The notes under the pieces: generated by a model
Databases searched by the model: none
What the model saw: the letters and a program-made list of their open reading frames with translations, nothing else
What the model was told of the DNA's origin: nothing
In this document: positions 55,001 through 63,932 of the stretch, piece after piece
Layout: each line of letters begins with the position of its first letter
Position numbering within the stretch: position 1 is the stretch's first letter
Program-made: the position numbers and the translations under genes
NCBI RefSeq assembly: GCF_015354615.1
Contig: NZ_JACAVQ010000003.1
Coordinates: 186,001-250,000, forward strand
Origin: Aliidiomarina indica
GTDB lineage: Bacteria; Pseudomonadota; Gammaproteobacteria; Enterobacterales; Alteromonadaceae
Reading direction: 5' to 3'
Length of the DNA: 64,000 nucleotides

Positions 55001-57429
55001 ATAACATTTGCCGCTGTGGGGCCCTCTTTCGCTACGTTGTTGGGGAGTTCGGTGTGGGCTTGAAATTTACCCCATTGATCCGTGATTAATGTCACTTCAT
55101 GCTCAAAGGATGCCTCATCCGAGGTGTTATTATATGAAAAATCAAAGCTCCAGCCCGATGGCCAAGAATTCGGTGCTCGAATTGAATACGTAGGCCAAAA
55201 GCTTAATTCCAGATTTATCGCATGGTCGGCCATAGCGGCTCGAGAAATGCGCTTTAACTCCCCTTGAATCTGCAACCATTGCGAGTCCGACAAATCTAAT
55301 TCTGATTGGGCCAGTAGCTCCACCTCCGGTGCTACAAAATGATTCAGAATTACGCCCTTCCGATGCAACATCCGTCCGGAGTAGCGTAGTTCTGCGGAGA
55401 AATAGCCAATGGGGAGGGTGTCATCAAATAGGAATTGCGCTGTCGCCAATCCATTCTCACTCACATCACTTACTTTGAGATCAAATGATTTCTGACCATG
55501 AATTAGCTTTAATTCAATTTTATCCGGGTCCAGCGCTTCCAAGTGTCGATGCTGCATTTCAATGGTGACATACAATGTATCTCCATGCCTGACTTGCTCT
55601 TGGGTAGTGATAATCGTCCCAACAACAGACTCCAATTGGCTTACCCAGCTTCTTTTCAGAAGCGGAATACTTGAGTGACGCAGGTGAAAAGTCGACTCTC
55701 CATCTGCCTGTATCAGATCATCGTCATGATAAGTGCCCCACAACCAACATGTTTGTTTGGAATCCGAAGGCCATTCTGGCTCGCGCTTTAAGAATCCTGA
55801 TTGATCTGTTGAGCCTAGCTTAAGGGGGGCATTCTGATCCGAGCACACCAAATAGACGTCCACATCGGATAGGGGTTGGCCTTGCATATCCCATGCAAAA
55901 ATGAGCCATTCATTCATAGGCAAAATATTCAGATGAAAGGCATTTCGTTGCACAATACCGGGTTTTTCTGGTAACCCAGAGGCCGCTAAAACACGAAGCT
56001 GGCCCGATGTTTCAAGCATCTGCTCTAAGGGAAGCTCATACAAATTTCCCGTGGCTTGCTCAGATATTTCCCATTGAAACTGCGTGCTTTTCGACTGATT
56101 ATTTAAGACGTCCTGAAGATGTTCTGGCGATGAAATCGCGATGACCTCTAAGCTCATATCTTCTGCATAACGTAGGGCGATTTGTATGGGTTTATCTTGC
56201 TGAGCGTAGATTAGGTTATTCGATGTGAAACTATCGTCCCAAATTGGCCACCAGTCTCCCGGAAATGCTCCGATACTAAGAGTGACCTGGTCGTTCGGTG
56301 GTGCTTTCACAAGTGGCTTATCCGCAAACTGTTGCTGCCAGATTTCATTCAAGTCGAAAACGTATTCTCGATTGGGTAATAACATTGCCGTGACAACAAA
56401 AAGTGACTCTTCGTCTTCTTGAGTATAAGACTTGTGCAAAAAGGCCGGCTCTGAGCTCCATGGCAAATGATTGAGGCGGTATCCTAAGGTCGTTGGTGTA
56501 GTATTTGCCGTGGTTAAAAACTCGTGACTAAATCGCAACTGTAACGCCCCTGTCTTACACGCAATTGCAGTGTCATCGTTTACAATGCCATTTTCGCGAG
56601 TTCTCCATGGCCCAGCACGATCTCCCGTATGACATCGATATCCCAACCAACGAAATTCGTCATAAACGCGCACTTGCTTTAGCACCAAGGGGTTTTCAAG
56701 AGGCTGATTTGTTCCAGACAAAACCAGCCCGGCAGGCAGTTGCACCTTGTATAGCCCGGACTCCGCTAGGAAGATCTCAGCACGCCAAGTCCATACATCC
56801 GTCCCGGATTCGATCTCTGCTAAAACTGGCTCCGTGATCCCATCCGGTTTTCTTAACTCAATGTGCTGATAAAACTCCTCAAAATAATCAGGAGAATCCT
56901 CGAAATCGGCAAAGGCACGAAACCGATTGCTCACGCCTTGAAATATACGGGTCGATGCGTCCCAACTAAAATGAATGCGCCCGTAGTCAAACGTGATTTG
57001 TGAAACATCCGATACTCTTGCCGTCTCCAACTCGAATTGATAATCGGCTCCCAAGGTTGAGGATAGCGTGGGGAAATCAGAGCGAACGGTAAAGGTGAAT
57101 TGTGAATTGAGCGGCAAGGCTTGAATAAGTTCACACGATAAGGTTTGTGTATCTAAAAAACGCCAGCGACATTCGGGGAAGTGCTCTCCCTCGACTGTGA
57201 TTGCGTTCGTTTGCGCTTTACGTGGCAGTGCCCCAGCAATAGTTACAGGCTCTGTAAACTTAAAGCGAATTTGACGAATAGTCTTTGCCCGGGCATCGTC
57301 AAATTGCAATGTGACCGATGACTCACCTGTTCGCGCCATTGATTCAGAGCTTATCGCAAAAAGCGGAGCGGTCTGTAGGTAAACGAACAATCCTAGAATA
57401 TGCAGTAAAATCGCGGGAAAACGGAGCAT
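52078..57429 (-). CDS. Bacterial alpha-2-macroglobulin-like exported protein, no thioester
   Basis: 1783 residues, the largest gene here. Signal peptide MLRFPAILLHILGLFVYLQTAPLFA; no lipobox. The order suits bacterial alpha-2-macroglobulins: many beta-sandwich MG domains in the first ~1,150 residues; a bait-like loop with RRRTPPPPPNFG followed by the family segment EWVLWQPRIILAAGETQSLTLELPARATSWRVIAVAA; a helical domain with ARAFALWGLTEYQDLDF; and an MG10-like C-terminal domain (LQLGDRVRVTLKIQSPVDYEHVVIRDSVPGG). The thioester motif CxEQ is absent, as in YfaS-type members. Role is presumed periplasmic protease trapping. The usual neighbour pbpC is not here. Confidence 0.85.
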   Translation of the reverse strand: MLRFPAILLHILGLFVYLQTAPLFAISSESMARTGESSVTLQFDDARAKTIRQIRFKFTEPVTIAGALPRKAQTNAITVEGEHFPECRWRFLDTQTLSCELIQALPLNSQFTFTVRSDFPTLSSTLGADYQFELETARVSDVSQITFDYGRIHFSWDASTRIFQGVSNRFRAFADFEDSPDYFEEFYQHIELRKPDGITEPVLAEIESGTDVWTWRAEIFLAESGLYKVQLPAGLVLSGTNQPLENPLVLKQVRVYDEFRWLGYRCHTGDRAGPWRTRENGIVNDDTAIACKTGALQLRFSHEFLTTANTTPTTLGYRLNHLPWSSEPAFLHKSYTQEDEESLFVVTAMLLPNREYVFDLNEIWQQQFADKPLVKAPPNDQVTLSIGAFPGDWWPIWDDSFTSNNLIYAQQDKPIQIALRYAEDMSLEVIAISSPEHLQDVLNNQSKSTQFQWEISEQATGNLYELPLEQMLETSGQLRVLAASGLPEKPGIVQRNAFHLNILPMNEWLIFAWDMQGQPLSDVDVYLVCSDQNAPLKLGSTDQSGFLKREPEWPSDSKQTCWLWGTYHDDDLIQADGESTFHLRHSSIPLLKRSWVSQLESVVGTIITTQEQVRHGDTLYVTIEMQHRHLEALDPDKIELKLIHGQKSFDLKVSDVSENGLATAQFLFDDTLPIGYFSAELRYSGRMLHRKGVILNHFVAPEVELLAQSELDLSDSQWLQIQGELKRISRAAMADHAINLELSFWPTYSIRAPNSWPSGWSFDFSYNNTSDEASFEHEVTLITDQWGKFQAHTELPNNVAKEGPTAANVILQEAPKVHGNLRWHVNTTAVTGEQLRQEGMHTIFGLPAYPAFRHEKNGGFSVRLVNAQGEWLNDDFVVQLRDIYSDTPIPSNCRINENNARCDYPEGHPTFTVVVTVGENEFSGRFSSRNNVSASELKLQLPEALYTRTSDGVSGSRADFAAEGENQIHVHSEEAKDVFLFVFTDRVQHSEWLSVAPGSNAITLPVTEEWGQAASIVVVHFDALSGHQFLHEDVPVKHFSEPIHLTMKVAQPEINLGERVMIELHSELASEVQLWLVDESLIVGDLARVPELNNVRSLSAGRWQSAFSTFSAHRYNVRESLEQGFYTNARLESFLGSYSTRRRTPPPPPNFGNLNTFTNHHPEWVLWQPRIILAAGETQSLTLELPARATSWRVIAVAATKQQREIVEQRLSVQSAFEFSIEAAEYSYEGDQLSLAVSATQRRGTQREHIHLKLNGELLDTVVFELEPGQSQRQTVRLPALPTGQYGVSAHDEEQTQVRTLQLNVRSAWVQSQQSLWPRGSDNIRWQLPESATNVSFYQLGGALQIDWSALREKMLQSSMQTTPQRLNAALLLSILPDAYVEPEDEALVAQLIEFSMDYGYRYFQMIPQHSFIDDDLLNAYSFLVLQKIAQHRYGEYATKLLEHGRIQSRIKEVLKRSNNAVARAFALWGLTEYQDLDFDAFQTLAQHLIVEDEAQEILVYLASLERFPEAESLRGHLVDRLQDMGYQSGVGPVFRHTWERCLVLHGYPQAHPLKQQEKQDLLLLQRTQGSFASVIAGGLCVSALVKGGDDNEPQTELAVHGNELGSSIWELDLQSPQSALFARYQSHYTELPSRYDGVQIVREYALLRGEPGRKGEWQPLDSSSQLQLGDRVRVTLKIQSPVDYEHVVIRDSVPGGWYVNRSGFFGSRSVFCMYHCHQTIEPQQIGMYRWRLSAGLTELDYVVEVRNSGTFLAPGATVETLFRSDVRGRSASEIWQVKELGK

Positions 57430-57705
57430 ATACCTTCATTCCTTCGATGGTTGATAACGCCACTATATCAATATTTTTAAAAGCACTGGAATAACTTGTG
57501 CTCAAAAACGATCCAACTTAGAAGTTCTTTCGCTATGCACTGGCCGTCGTCATTAAGTCGTCTGATATCGTAAAATGATTACTTCCCTTGTTTTTTCAAC
57601 GCCCCTTTCTTACTTCAATTTTACCCTTATTGACTGGCTTTCTTAGTTACCTCAGACCATAGTTATTAAGAACCTTGAATTGGACGATTGACCACGGAGT
57701 AATGG

Positions 57706-58584
57706 ATGCGAAACTCCAAATTTAACAATAATCATCACACCCTCGTCGTTGAAGGTGGAGCCATGCGCGGTATTTTTGCGGCGGGGGTGCTAGATGCCTT
57801 TATTGAGCGTGATTTTTATCCGTTTGACGCTGCCATTGGCGTATCTGCGGGCAGCACCAATTTAATTGGTTATTTGGCGGGAAACCTGAAGCGCAGTTAT
57901 CAAATTATTACCGATCACGCCCTTCGTGATGAGTTTATGAATATGCGTCGCTATTTGCGCGGTGGCCATTTTTGCGATGTAAATTGGCTATGGCATTGCT
58001 CGCTTGATGAACTACCTCTGAATATTCCAACCTTTCTTGAACGAAACATTCCACTCACGGTTGTGACCTGCAGCATTATTACGGGTAAAGCCTGCTATTT
58101 TGAAGTGAATGAAGACAATATGAATGCGCTTTTTCCTGCTTCCTGCGCGATGCCCGTAGTTTTTCGAGAGTTTCCACCCATCAACGGTGAACCCATGACA
58201 GACGGTGGATTAGCAGACTCCATACCCGTTGTTCACGCTTATGAGCAGGGCGCTCGGGAAATTACCGTCATTCTCTCCCAGCCTTTAGGCTACAAAAAAC
58301 AACCGTCGCGTTTCCCAAATTTATTAAAGCCCTTATTTGCAGAGCACCCCGCTCTCTTCGACGCCGTTACCCGACGCAACGACCAATACAATGCAGCCCT
58401 TGAGTTTATCGCAAGTCCGCCAAAAGACTGTCAGTTGCGTATTATTGCTCCGCCAGGAAACTTTCCTGTATCGCGCTTTACCCGAGACCTAGATTCCCTC
58501 AATATGGGTTATAACCAAGGGGTGAATGCGGGTAATCGATTTATCGCAGAAGCCTTAATCAGGTCGGATGCTGCACACGCGTGA
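57706..58584 (+). CDS. Patatin-like phospholipase (YjjU-like)
   Basis: 292 residues. Ser-Asp dyad hydrolase: oxyanion loop GGAMRG (17-22), nucleophile elbow GVSAGS with Ser47, and catalytic Asp166 in MTDGGLADSIPV. The C-terminal part (DAVTRRNDQYNAALEFI ... RLIIAPPGNFPVSRFTRD-type) matches the bacterial YjjU/RssA-like group. No signal peptide; probably a cytoplasmic lipid acyl hydrolase. About 276 bp of apparently gene-free DNA precede it, and it diverges from the macroglobulin gene. Confidence 0.9.
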   Translation: MRNSKFNNNHHTLVVEGGAMRGIFAAGVLDAFIERDFYPFDAAIGVSAGSTNLIGYLAGNLKRSYQIITDHALRDEFMNMRRYLRGGHFCDVNWLWHCSLDELPLNIPTFLERNIPLTVVTCSIITGKACYFEVNEDNMNALFPASCAMPVVFREFPPINGEPMTDGGLADSIPVVHAYEQGAREITVILSQPLGYKKQPSRFPNLLKPLFAEHPALFDAVTRRNDQYNAALEFIASPPKDCQLRIIAPPGNFPVSRFTRDLDSLNMGYNQGVNAGNRFIAEALIRSDAAHA

Positions 58585-58637
58585 ACCATGCTATGATGCC
58601 GCCATTGACCTCAACACAATAACAACGAGATCTACCC

Positions 58638-59786
58638 ATGGCACTGATCATTAAACTATTGGCAGGTATTCTGCTAGGTACTTTTATTGGCCTATATGCA
58701 CCGCATTGGTTCACACAACTCCTCCTAACCTTTAAGGTTTTATTTGGCCAACTGCTGTTTTTTACCATTCCATTGCTGATTTTCTTCTTTATCACCAGCG
58801 GAATCGCAAGCTTGCCTCAAAATTCCGGCAGGCTTCTTGGTAAAACCTTGGGGATAGCCTATCTTTCGACGATTATCGCCGGTATTTTGGCATTTTTCGC
58901 TGCAAGTGCTGTCGTTCCTATGCTGGCTCCAGACACCACCGATGTGGCGGGTATGTCAGGGACTCTGCTCGAACCCTTTATTCAGCTGGAAATCCCCCCG
59001 GTTTTTAATGTTATGACTGCGCTGGCACTCGCCTTTATTTTTGGTTTAGGCATTGCAGCAACCCAAGCAACGGCCCTGAAGAACTTAAGCGATCAAGGTC
59101 GCGACGTCATCAAGGTACTGCTTGAGAAAGTCATCATTCCATTCTTGCCGTTATATATTGCTGGTGTTTTTGCCGAAATGGCAGCTGCCGGAACGGTATT
59201 CGAGACGTTGAAAACCTTCGCCGTGATTCTCGTACTTGCGGTAGTGCTGCATTGGCTCTACATCGTCGGTATGTTTGTACTCGCTGGCCTCAAAGCAGGT
59301 AAATCACCACTGGCCCTGATTAAAAATATGCTTCCTGCCTATTTTACCGCGCTGGGAACCATGTCGAGTGCCGCAACGATTCCGGTAACTTTGAAATCGG
59401 TAAAGAGCAATAACGTACGCGATGAAGTGGCCGATTTCACGGTTCCTTTATGTGCCACTACCCATTTAGCGGGCTCAACCATTACTATCGTGGCAACAAC
59501 GGTTGCGGTGATGGTGTTGCACAACGCGCTGGTTATTCCCTCATTTATGACGATGCTGCCCTTTATCATGATGCTCGCCATTGTGATGTTAGCCGCCCCA
59601 GGGGTTCCCGGCGGCGCTGTGATGGCGGCGGTTGGGCTACTTGGCTCCATGCTTGGGTTCGGTGAAACCGCTATTGCACTGATGATTGCCTTGTATATGG
59701 CACAAGATAGTTTTGGTACTGCATGTAACGTCACCGGTGATGGCGCCATTGCGGTCTTGGTCGACGATCAAGCAAAGGAAGAGTAA
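58638..59786 (+). CDS. Dicarboxylate/amino acid:cation symporter (DAACS family)
   Basis: 382 residues, about 8 membrane helices plus two re-entrant hairpins. Family patterns: GQLLFFTIPLLIFFFITSGIASLP, AALGT-type AYFTALGTMSSAATIPVTLKS (serine-rich hairpin 1), and DSFGTACNVTGDGAIAVL (substrate-binding helix 8 region). It is somewhat shorter than GltP or DctA (about 430). Sodium- or proton-coupled uptake of glutamate, serine or dicarboxylates; the exact substrate is not evident. A small membrane-protein gene follows after 22 bp. Confidence 0.9.
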   Translation: MALIIKLLAGILLGTFIGLYAPHWFTQLLLTFKVLFGQLLFFTIPLLIFFFITSGIASLPQNSGRLLGKTLGIAYLSTIIAGILAFFAASAVVPMLAPDTTDVAGMSGTLLEPFIQLEIPPVFNVMTALALAFIFGLGIAATQATALKNLSDQGRDVIKVLLEKVIIPFLPLYIAGVFAEMAAAGTVFETLKTFAVILVLAVVLHWLYIVGMFVLAGLKAGKSPLALIKNMLPAYFTALGTMSSAATIPVTLKSVKSNNVRDEVADFTVPLCATTHLAGSTITIVATTVAVMVLHNALVIPSFMTMLPFIMMLAIVMLAAPGVPGGAVMAAVGLLGSMLGFGETAIALMIALYMAQDSFGTACNVTGDGAIAVLVDDQAKEE

Positions 59787-59808
59787 GCGCTCTCGAGGAG
59801 CAGCACTG

Positions 59809-60249
59809 ATGAAGCACCCTAAGTATCCGGTCGCCATTGTGCTGCTCTTTGTCGTTTTAGGGCCTCCCTTGGGGGCCGTTACGCTTACCCTGATTATCAC
59901 TGGCGAAATGCTGTGGTCCGCGTCTCTCCCGGATGCAGCTAGTATGACCATCATCGCCCTGATGTACGGGCTACCGATGAGCTACATACTGGGAGGGATT
60001 CAAGCCCTTGTATTGGGGATTATCGCCGCATTTTACGTACGTGAACGACAAACCCTGTCCTATCATTTTATGATCACCCTCTCGCTCATTGCCGCGGCGC
60101 TGTACACCAGTAATTTTTATGGCATGTTGTTGGGTCTTGCGCACACAGATTTTGTTCTTACTGCATCGCTATGGCTTGCGCATCTTGTACCCACTGTGGT
60201 GTTGACTCGCATGATACGAAAGCAATACCGACTGAGATATGATGTTTGA
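59809..60249 (+). CDS. Small hypothetical membrane protein
   Basis: 146 residues from an ATG with GAGGAG 8 bp upstream; the longer open frame overlaps the symporter gene and is not used. Four predicted membrane helices (around VAIVLLFVVLGPPLGAVTLTLI, MTIIALMYGLPMSYILGGIQALVLGIIAAF, FMITLSLIAAALY, ASLWLAHLVPTVVL). No family recognised. Probably co-transcribed with the DAACS symporter; it could be an accessory protein or unrelated. Confidence 0.7.
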   Translation: MKHPKYPVAIVLLFVVLGPPLGAVTLTLIITGEMLWSASLPDAASMTIIALMYGLPMSYILGGIQALVLGIIAAFYVRERQTLSYHFMITLSLIAAALYTSNFYGMLLGLAHTDFVLTASLWLAHLVPTVVLTRMIRKQYRLRYDV

Positions 60250-60261
60250 CGTTTAGCCTAA

Positions 60262-60400
60262 GGCGGCGCGGGGGATGTCCATCAACTGGCGGGTGTGCGC
60301 GGCAAGGACGCCGCGCCCAAGCTTACAGGGACGTACTTGCAGCGTCCCGCAAGGTGATGAACCTCCTCTAGGTCTCAACAACCCAACGCGGTGCGTTGGT
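60262..60400. repeat. Intergenic repeat-like element with three hairpins, ending in the dispersed palindrome
   Basis: Contains GCGCGG/CCGCGC (60297-60316), GGGACG/CGTCCC with a 9-nt loop (60328-60348), and the palindrome CCAACGCGGTGCGTTGG at 60383-60399, the same family as at 25106 and 32277. The GC-rich first part differs in style from the surrounding genes. The right edge is only 14 bp before the next gene's start. Confidence 0.65.
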
Positions 60401-60413
60401 GCGGGAGTAAAAT

Positions 60414-60668
60414 ATGCCCTTTGAAATTAAGCAGCTAAGTTGGCACAAGCGGCGGCGGCCAACCGAGGTTCCTAAGCCCGTCGCTATTGAGGTCGATGAT
60501 TTTCGCCAAGAAGTTAATCATCCCTGTGAAGTAACCGTCACCTTCGATAATGGTGAGGTTTTGCACATGCATGGCCGCGTAATTCGAAATCCAATCACCG
60601 GAATTTGGTCGGTCAGCGCTATTAACGGGACAGGTCAATCTGTACTTGCTAGATTCGTCGAACCCTAA
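60414..60668 (+). CDS. Small conserved-looking hypothetical protein
   Basis: 84 residues, with GGGAG 7 bp before the ATG. Basic N-terminal part (SWHKRRRPTEVPK), then a beta-type pattern (CEVTVTFDNGEVLHMHGRVIRNPITGIWSVSAINGTGQSVLARF) that looks like a small SH3- or OB-like barrel. No family recognised. Convergent with the PGPGW-type gene, 11 bp apart. Confidence 0.6.
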   Translation: MPFEIKQLSWHKRRRPTEVPKPVAIEVDDFRQEVNHPCEVTVTFDNGEVLHMHGRVIRNPITGIWSVSAINGTGQSVLARFVEP

Positions 60669-60679
60669 ATTGTAAGTGA

Positions 60680-61102
60680 CTACTCACTTCGCTCCAAAGG
60701 TTTTTCTAACTGAGGCTTTTTATATCTACTCCGAATCCAATTAAGCGCCCGCAACACCCCACGTTGACGCACAATCCAGCGCTCAACGTCATATTTTCCT
60801 GGTACATCAGACGTGATAATCGCAATCAAGATAGTGAGTAGCCCTTGTCCTGGTAAAATCAACATGGCTATACCCGCGACTAACAACACCACGGCGATCA
60901 CGTTTCGCACGACATAAAGTACAATGCGCGGACCGGTCCAACGTCTGGGTCGCTTTTTTGCCGTGAAATAGTCGGCAGGCATGCGCACCACGAGCAAAGG
61001 GATGGCAATCATGGATGCCAACGCCATCAATAAACTCAAACTTACCATCCACGGTAAGAATGGTTGCACTATCTCAAATACCGACTTAAACCACTCGATC
61101 AT
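60680..61102 (-). CDS. Small membrane protein with PGPGW-like motif
   Basis: 140 residues, three hydrophobic stretches; the second pair flanks LILPGQGLLTILIAIITSD, which fits the PGPGW/TIGR02611-like transmembrane family (motif reads LPGQGLL here). C-terminal part is basic (RWIVRQRGVLRALNWIRSRYKK). Function unknown. Lies 5 bp behind the DksA-type gene on the same strand. Confidence 0.75.
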   Translation of the reverse strand: MIEWFKSVFEIVQPFLPWMVSLSLLMALASMIAIPLLVVRMPADYFTAKKRPRRWTGPRIVLYVVRNVIAVVLLVAGIAMLILPGQGLLTILIAIITSDVPGKYDVERWIVRQRGVLRALNWIRSRYKKPQLEKPLERSE

Positions 61103-61107
61103 AGCGA

Positions 61108-61452
61108 TTACCTTGCTTCCCGTTCTGACTGACAGTCAATACATAAGGTCGCTACCGGATCAATTTCAAGACGCGCTTCGGCAATTGCTTCCCCACAGGC
61201 TTCACAATAGCCATACTCGTCATCTTCGATACGCACCAAAGCGGCCGTAATTCGCTGCAACAGAAGTTCGCGACGGCGCTGATTGGCCTGAGCCATCTCT
61301 TGGTTTTGCATCGCATCCATGCGAGATAATCGCCCTACACTTTGCTGATCTAACGTCACCGGTTGCTGTGATTCAGCGGCGTCTTCACCTAGCGCTTGCA
61401 ACTCACTGCGCAGCTCGAGCAATTTGGTTTTGTAATGTTCTAAATCCACCAT
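61108..61452 (-). CDS. DksA/TraR-family C4 zinc-finger protein
   Basis: 114 residues from the ATG that has GAAGGAG 6 bp upstream (a TTG five codons earlier is less likely). N-terminal coiled-coil (about 1-70), then the C4 zinc finger YCEACGEAIAEARLEIDPVATLCIDCQ. It lacks the acidic coiled-coil tip (DxxDxA) in the exact DksA form, so it may be a DksA2- or YbiI-like member acting on RNA polymerase. Short gap to the downstream membrane gene suggests an operon. Confidence 0.88.
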   Translation of the reverse strand: MVDLEHYKTKLLELRSELQALGEDAAESQQPVTLDQQSVGRLSRMDAMQNQEMAQANQRRRELLLQRITAALVRIEDDEYGYCEACGEAIAEARLEIDPVATLCIDCQSEREAR

Positions 61453-61510
61453 CCCGTACTCCTTCAATTCTGCAGCCTATATTAAGGAAGTACCTCTTAT
61501 TCTGGCACAA

Positions 61511-61542
61511 AAAAACCGACGAGCACGTACTCATCGGTTTTT
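61511..61542. terminator. Terminator of the sulP-usp operon (bidirectional form)
   Basis: On the minus strand ACCGATGAG, loop TACGTG, CTCGTCGGT, then a run of T; one G-T pair in the stem. The + strand also has a T run. Confidence 0.85.
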
Positions 61543-61574
61543 CGTCACAATCGCACCAGCAATGGATGTGGCTA

Positions 61575-62441
61575 TTAGCGCAATAGCAGTAGCGGCACCT
61601 TGGCACTGGAAATTAATTTATTGGTATGGCTTCCCACAAAAAACTCTCGAATACGAGAGTGCCCGTAAGCGCCCATCACCATGACATCGATTTGATTTTC
61701 TTGGGCGTATTCGTTCAGGCTTGGTTCAACGTCGCCAGAAATTAAGGCTGTTTGCACATCCGTAAAGCCTTGCTCAGCCAATATCGAGGCGGCACTGTCT
61801 AGTTGTGCTTGATGGTCTCCCGTCTCAGCACCTACCATCACCACATGCACCGGCATACCTGCAAATAACGGACTTCGCGCCACCATTTCCACGGCTTTTT
61901 TCGCAGTCGCGCTATGATCATAAGCAATCATAATGCGTTCTGGTGTTTTAAATGAGTCGGAAATAACCCAAATCGGCCGATGCAAAGTGCGAATAACGCG
62001 CTCGACTTGATGGCCAATATACTGGCCAATTTGAGAAGGTGTTTTTGTCGCCCGTTTGCCCTGGCGCCCAATCACAAGCAAGCGAACATCGTTTTCAATA
62101 TCTGCCAAGGTATCGACTAAGTCGCCGTGGCGTTGCCGCAACAAAGGCTCCGGATAAACGCTTTTAACGTGTTTTTCTACCGCTTCAAGAAACAAATGAC
62201 CTTGTTGCCGCGCTAACTTGGATCGTTTTTCTTCCAGATCAGTAAATTCCGTTAACAGTCGCTGACGCTCATCCATTCCAATCTGGCCACTGTAATCAGA
62301 TTCATCACCTTTGCGAACATCATCGAGCACATTCAATAGCACCAGTTGATTATTCAACCGTGTCGCCGACCAAGCGGCATAATCTGCCACCGCATCAGAT
62401 AAAGCGGAGCCATCGATACAAGCTACAGTATGTTTTGTCAT
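61575..62441 (-). CDS. Universal stress protein with two Usp domains
   Basis: 288 residues, UspE-like tandem. First domain starts VACIDGSALSDAVADYAAWSA and ends LLVIGRQGKRATKTPSQIGQYIGHQVERVI; second starts RIMIAYDHSATAKKAVEMVA and ends VMVMGAYGHSRIREFFVGSHTNKLI, which holds the ATP-binding G-2x-G-9x-G[ST] pattern in nearly standard form. It lies 12 bp behind the SulP gene, so the stress protein probably regulates or is regulated with that transporter, a pairing common in marine gammaproteobacteria. Confidence 0.9.
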   Translation of the reverse strand: MTKHTVACIDGSALSDAVADYAAWSATRLNNQLVLLNVLDDVRKGDESDYSGQIGMDERQRLLTEFTDLEEKRSKLARQQGHLFLEAVEKHVKSVYPEPLLRQRHGDLVDTLADIENDVRLLVIGRQGKRATKTPSQIGQYIGHQVERVIRTLHRPIWVISDSFKTPERIMIAYDHSATAKKAVEMVARSPLFAGMPVHVVMVGAETGDHQAQLDSAASILAEQGFTDVQTALISGDVEPSLNEYAQENQIDVMVMGAYGHSRIREFFVGSHTNKLISSAKVPLLLLR

Positions 62442-62453
62442 TGCGGTGTTCTC

Positions 62454-63932
62454 CTAGTGGCCCATCAACTTGTCGGCAGCGTCTGGTTTATCAGATACGC
62501 CAAACTTATCAACGACAGTAGCGGTCGCTTTATTCATTCCTTGAACGACAACTTCAGCACCCTCTCGACGGAATTTTAAAATTACTTTATCAAGGGCTGC
62601 AACCGACGTGATATCCCAGAAATGGGCACGATCCACATCAATAGTTACCTTATCAAGCGCTTCTTTAAAGTCAAAGGATTCCACAAACTTCTCAGACGAC
62701 GTAAAGAACACCTGACCAATCACTTTATAAGTACGGTGATCGCCCTCTTTATTCAGGCTTGAGGAGACATGCATGTAGCTGCCCACTTTTGCGGCGAAGA
62801 ACAGTGCTGCCAACAGAACCCCAACGAATACACCAAAGGCTAAGTTATGAGTCCACACCACCACAACCACCGTGGCGATCATGACAATATTGGTGCTCAT
62901 TGGGTGCTTTTTTAGATCCCGCACTGATTGCCAGCTAAAGGTACCAATGGAGACCATGATCATCACAGCGACAAGAGCGGCCATTGGGATTTGTCGTACC
63001 CACTCGGCTAAAAATACGACCATCACAATTAACACGACACCGGCAGTGAGCATCGATAACCGGCCGCGACCACCTGATTTCACATTAATGACGGATTGGC
63101 CAATCATGGCACAACCGGCCATACCGCCCATCAACCCTGAGCCAATATTGGCAATCCCCTGACCACGACACTCTTTATTCCGGTCTGATTTAGTATCGGT
63201 TAAGTCATCAACAATGGTTTGCGTCATCATCGATTCAAGTAAACCAACAATCGCCAACGGCAAAGCGTACGGCAAGATAATCATTAGCGTTTCAAAATTC
63301 AGTGGAATATCAGGCCATAAGAACACAGGTAAGCTATCGGGCAGCTCACCCATGTGACCGACGGTACGCACATCAACGCCGGTAAACATCACAAAAGCGG
63401 TAATCAGAACAATGGCGATTAAGGGCGATGGAATCGCTTTTGTCACATAAGGTAGGCCATAGATAATGCCCAAGCCCGCTGCTGTAAGCGCATACACATG
63501 CCACGTTACGTTGGTGAGCTCCGGCAACTGGGCAAGGAAAATAAGGATCGCTAAGGCATTCACAAAGCCAGTAACAACGGAGCGAGACACAAAACGCATC
63601 AACGAACCGAGTTTTAACAGCCCGAATATAAGCTGGAGCACACCGGTTAATAATGTCGCTGCAAGCAGGTATTCGAGGCCGTGATCACGGACCAAGGTAA
63701 CCATAAGCAGAGCCATCGCGCCCGTAGCGGCAGAAATTTGTCCCGGTCGACCGCCCACAAAGGCCATAATCACACAGATACAGAAAGAGGCATAGAGGCC
63801 AACTTTCGGATCAACACCGGCAATAATAGAGAAAGCGATGGCTTCCGGAATAAGCGCTAATGCAACAACCAATCCCGCTAGAACATCCCCACGAATATTG
63901 CCAAACCATTCGTGTTTCCACGTGTTACCCAT
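62454..63932 (-). CDS. SulP-family inorganic anion transporter with STAS domain
   Basis: 492 residues. Inner-membrane helices with SulP patterns [91 protein letters not shown], and a C-terminal cytoplasmic STAS domain (about 390-480, [22 protein letters not shown]). Transports sulfate, bicarbonate or other anions; the link to a Usp gene resembles bicarbonate-type SulP systems, but this is inference. The 68 bp after its start hold no other gene. Confidence 0.92.
   Translation of the reverse strand: MGNTWKHEWFGNIRGDVLAGLVVALALIPEAIAFSIIAGVDPKVGLYASFCICVIMAFVGGRPGQISAATGAMALLMVTLVRDHGLEYLLAATLLTGVLQLIFGLLKLGSLMRFVSRSVVTGFVNALAILIFLAQLPELTNVTWHVYALTAAGLGIIYGLPYVTKAIPSPLIAIVLITAFVMFTGVDVRTVGHMGELPDSLPVFLWPDIPLNFETLMIILPYALPLAIVGLLESMMTQTIVDDLTDTKSDRNKECRGQGIANIGSGLMGGMAGCAMIGQSVINVKSGGRGRLSMLTAGVVLIVMVVFLAEWVRQIPMAALVAVMIMVSIGTFSWQSVRDLKKHPMSTNIVMIATVVVVVWTHNLAFGVFVGVLLAALFFAAKVGSYMHVSSSLNKEGDHRTYKVIGQVFFTSSEKFVESFDFKEALDKVTIDVDRAHFWDITSVAALDKVILKFRREGAEVVVQGMNKATATVVDKFGVSDKPDAADKLMGH

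Noticed and set aside
57430-57705. Possible gene or mobile-element remnant between the macroglobulin and patatin genes
   Set aside because: I see no ORF, repeat end or target duplication here; it looks like an ordinary divergent promoter region.
63913-63928. parS-like TTTCCACGTG at the start of the SulP gene
   Set aside because: Only the left half and centre match; the right half reads TTACC, so it is not palindromic.
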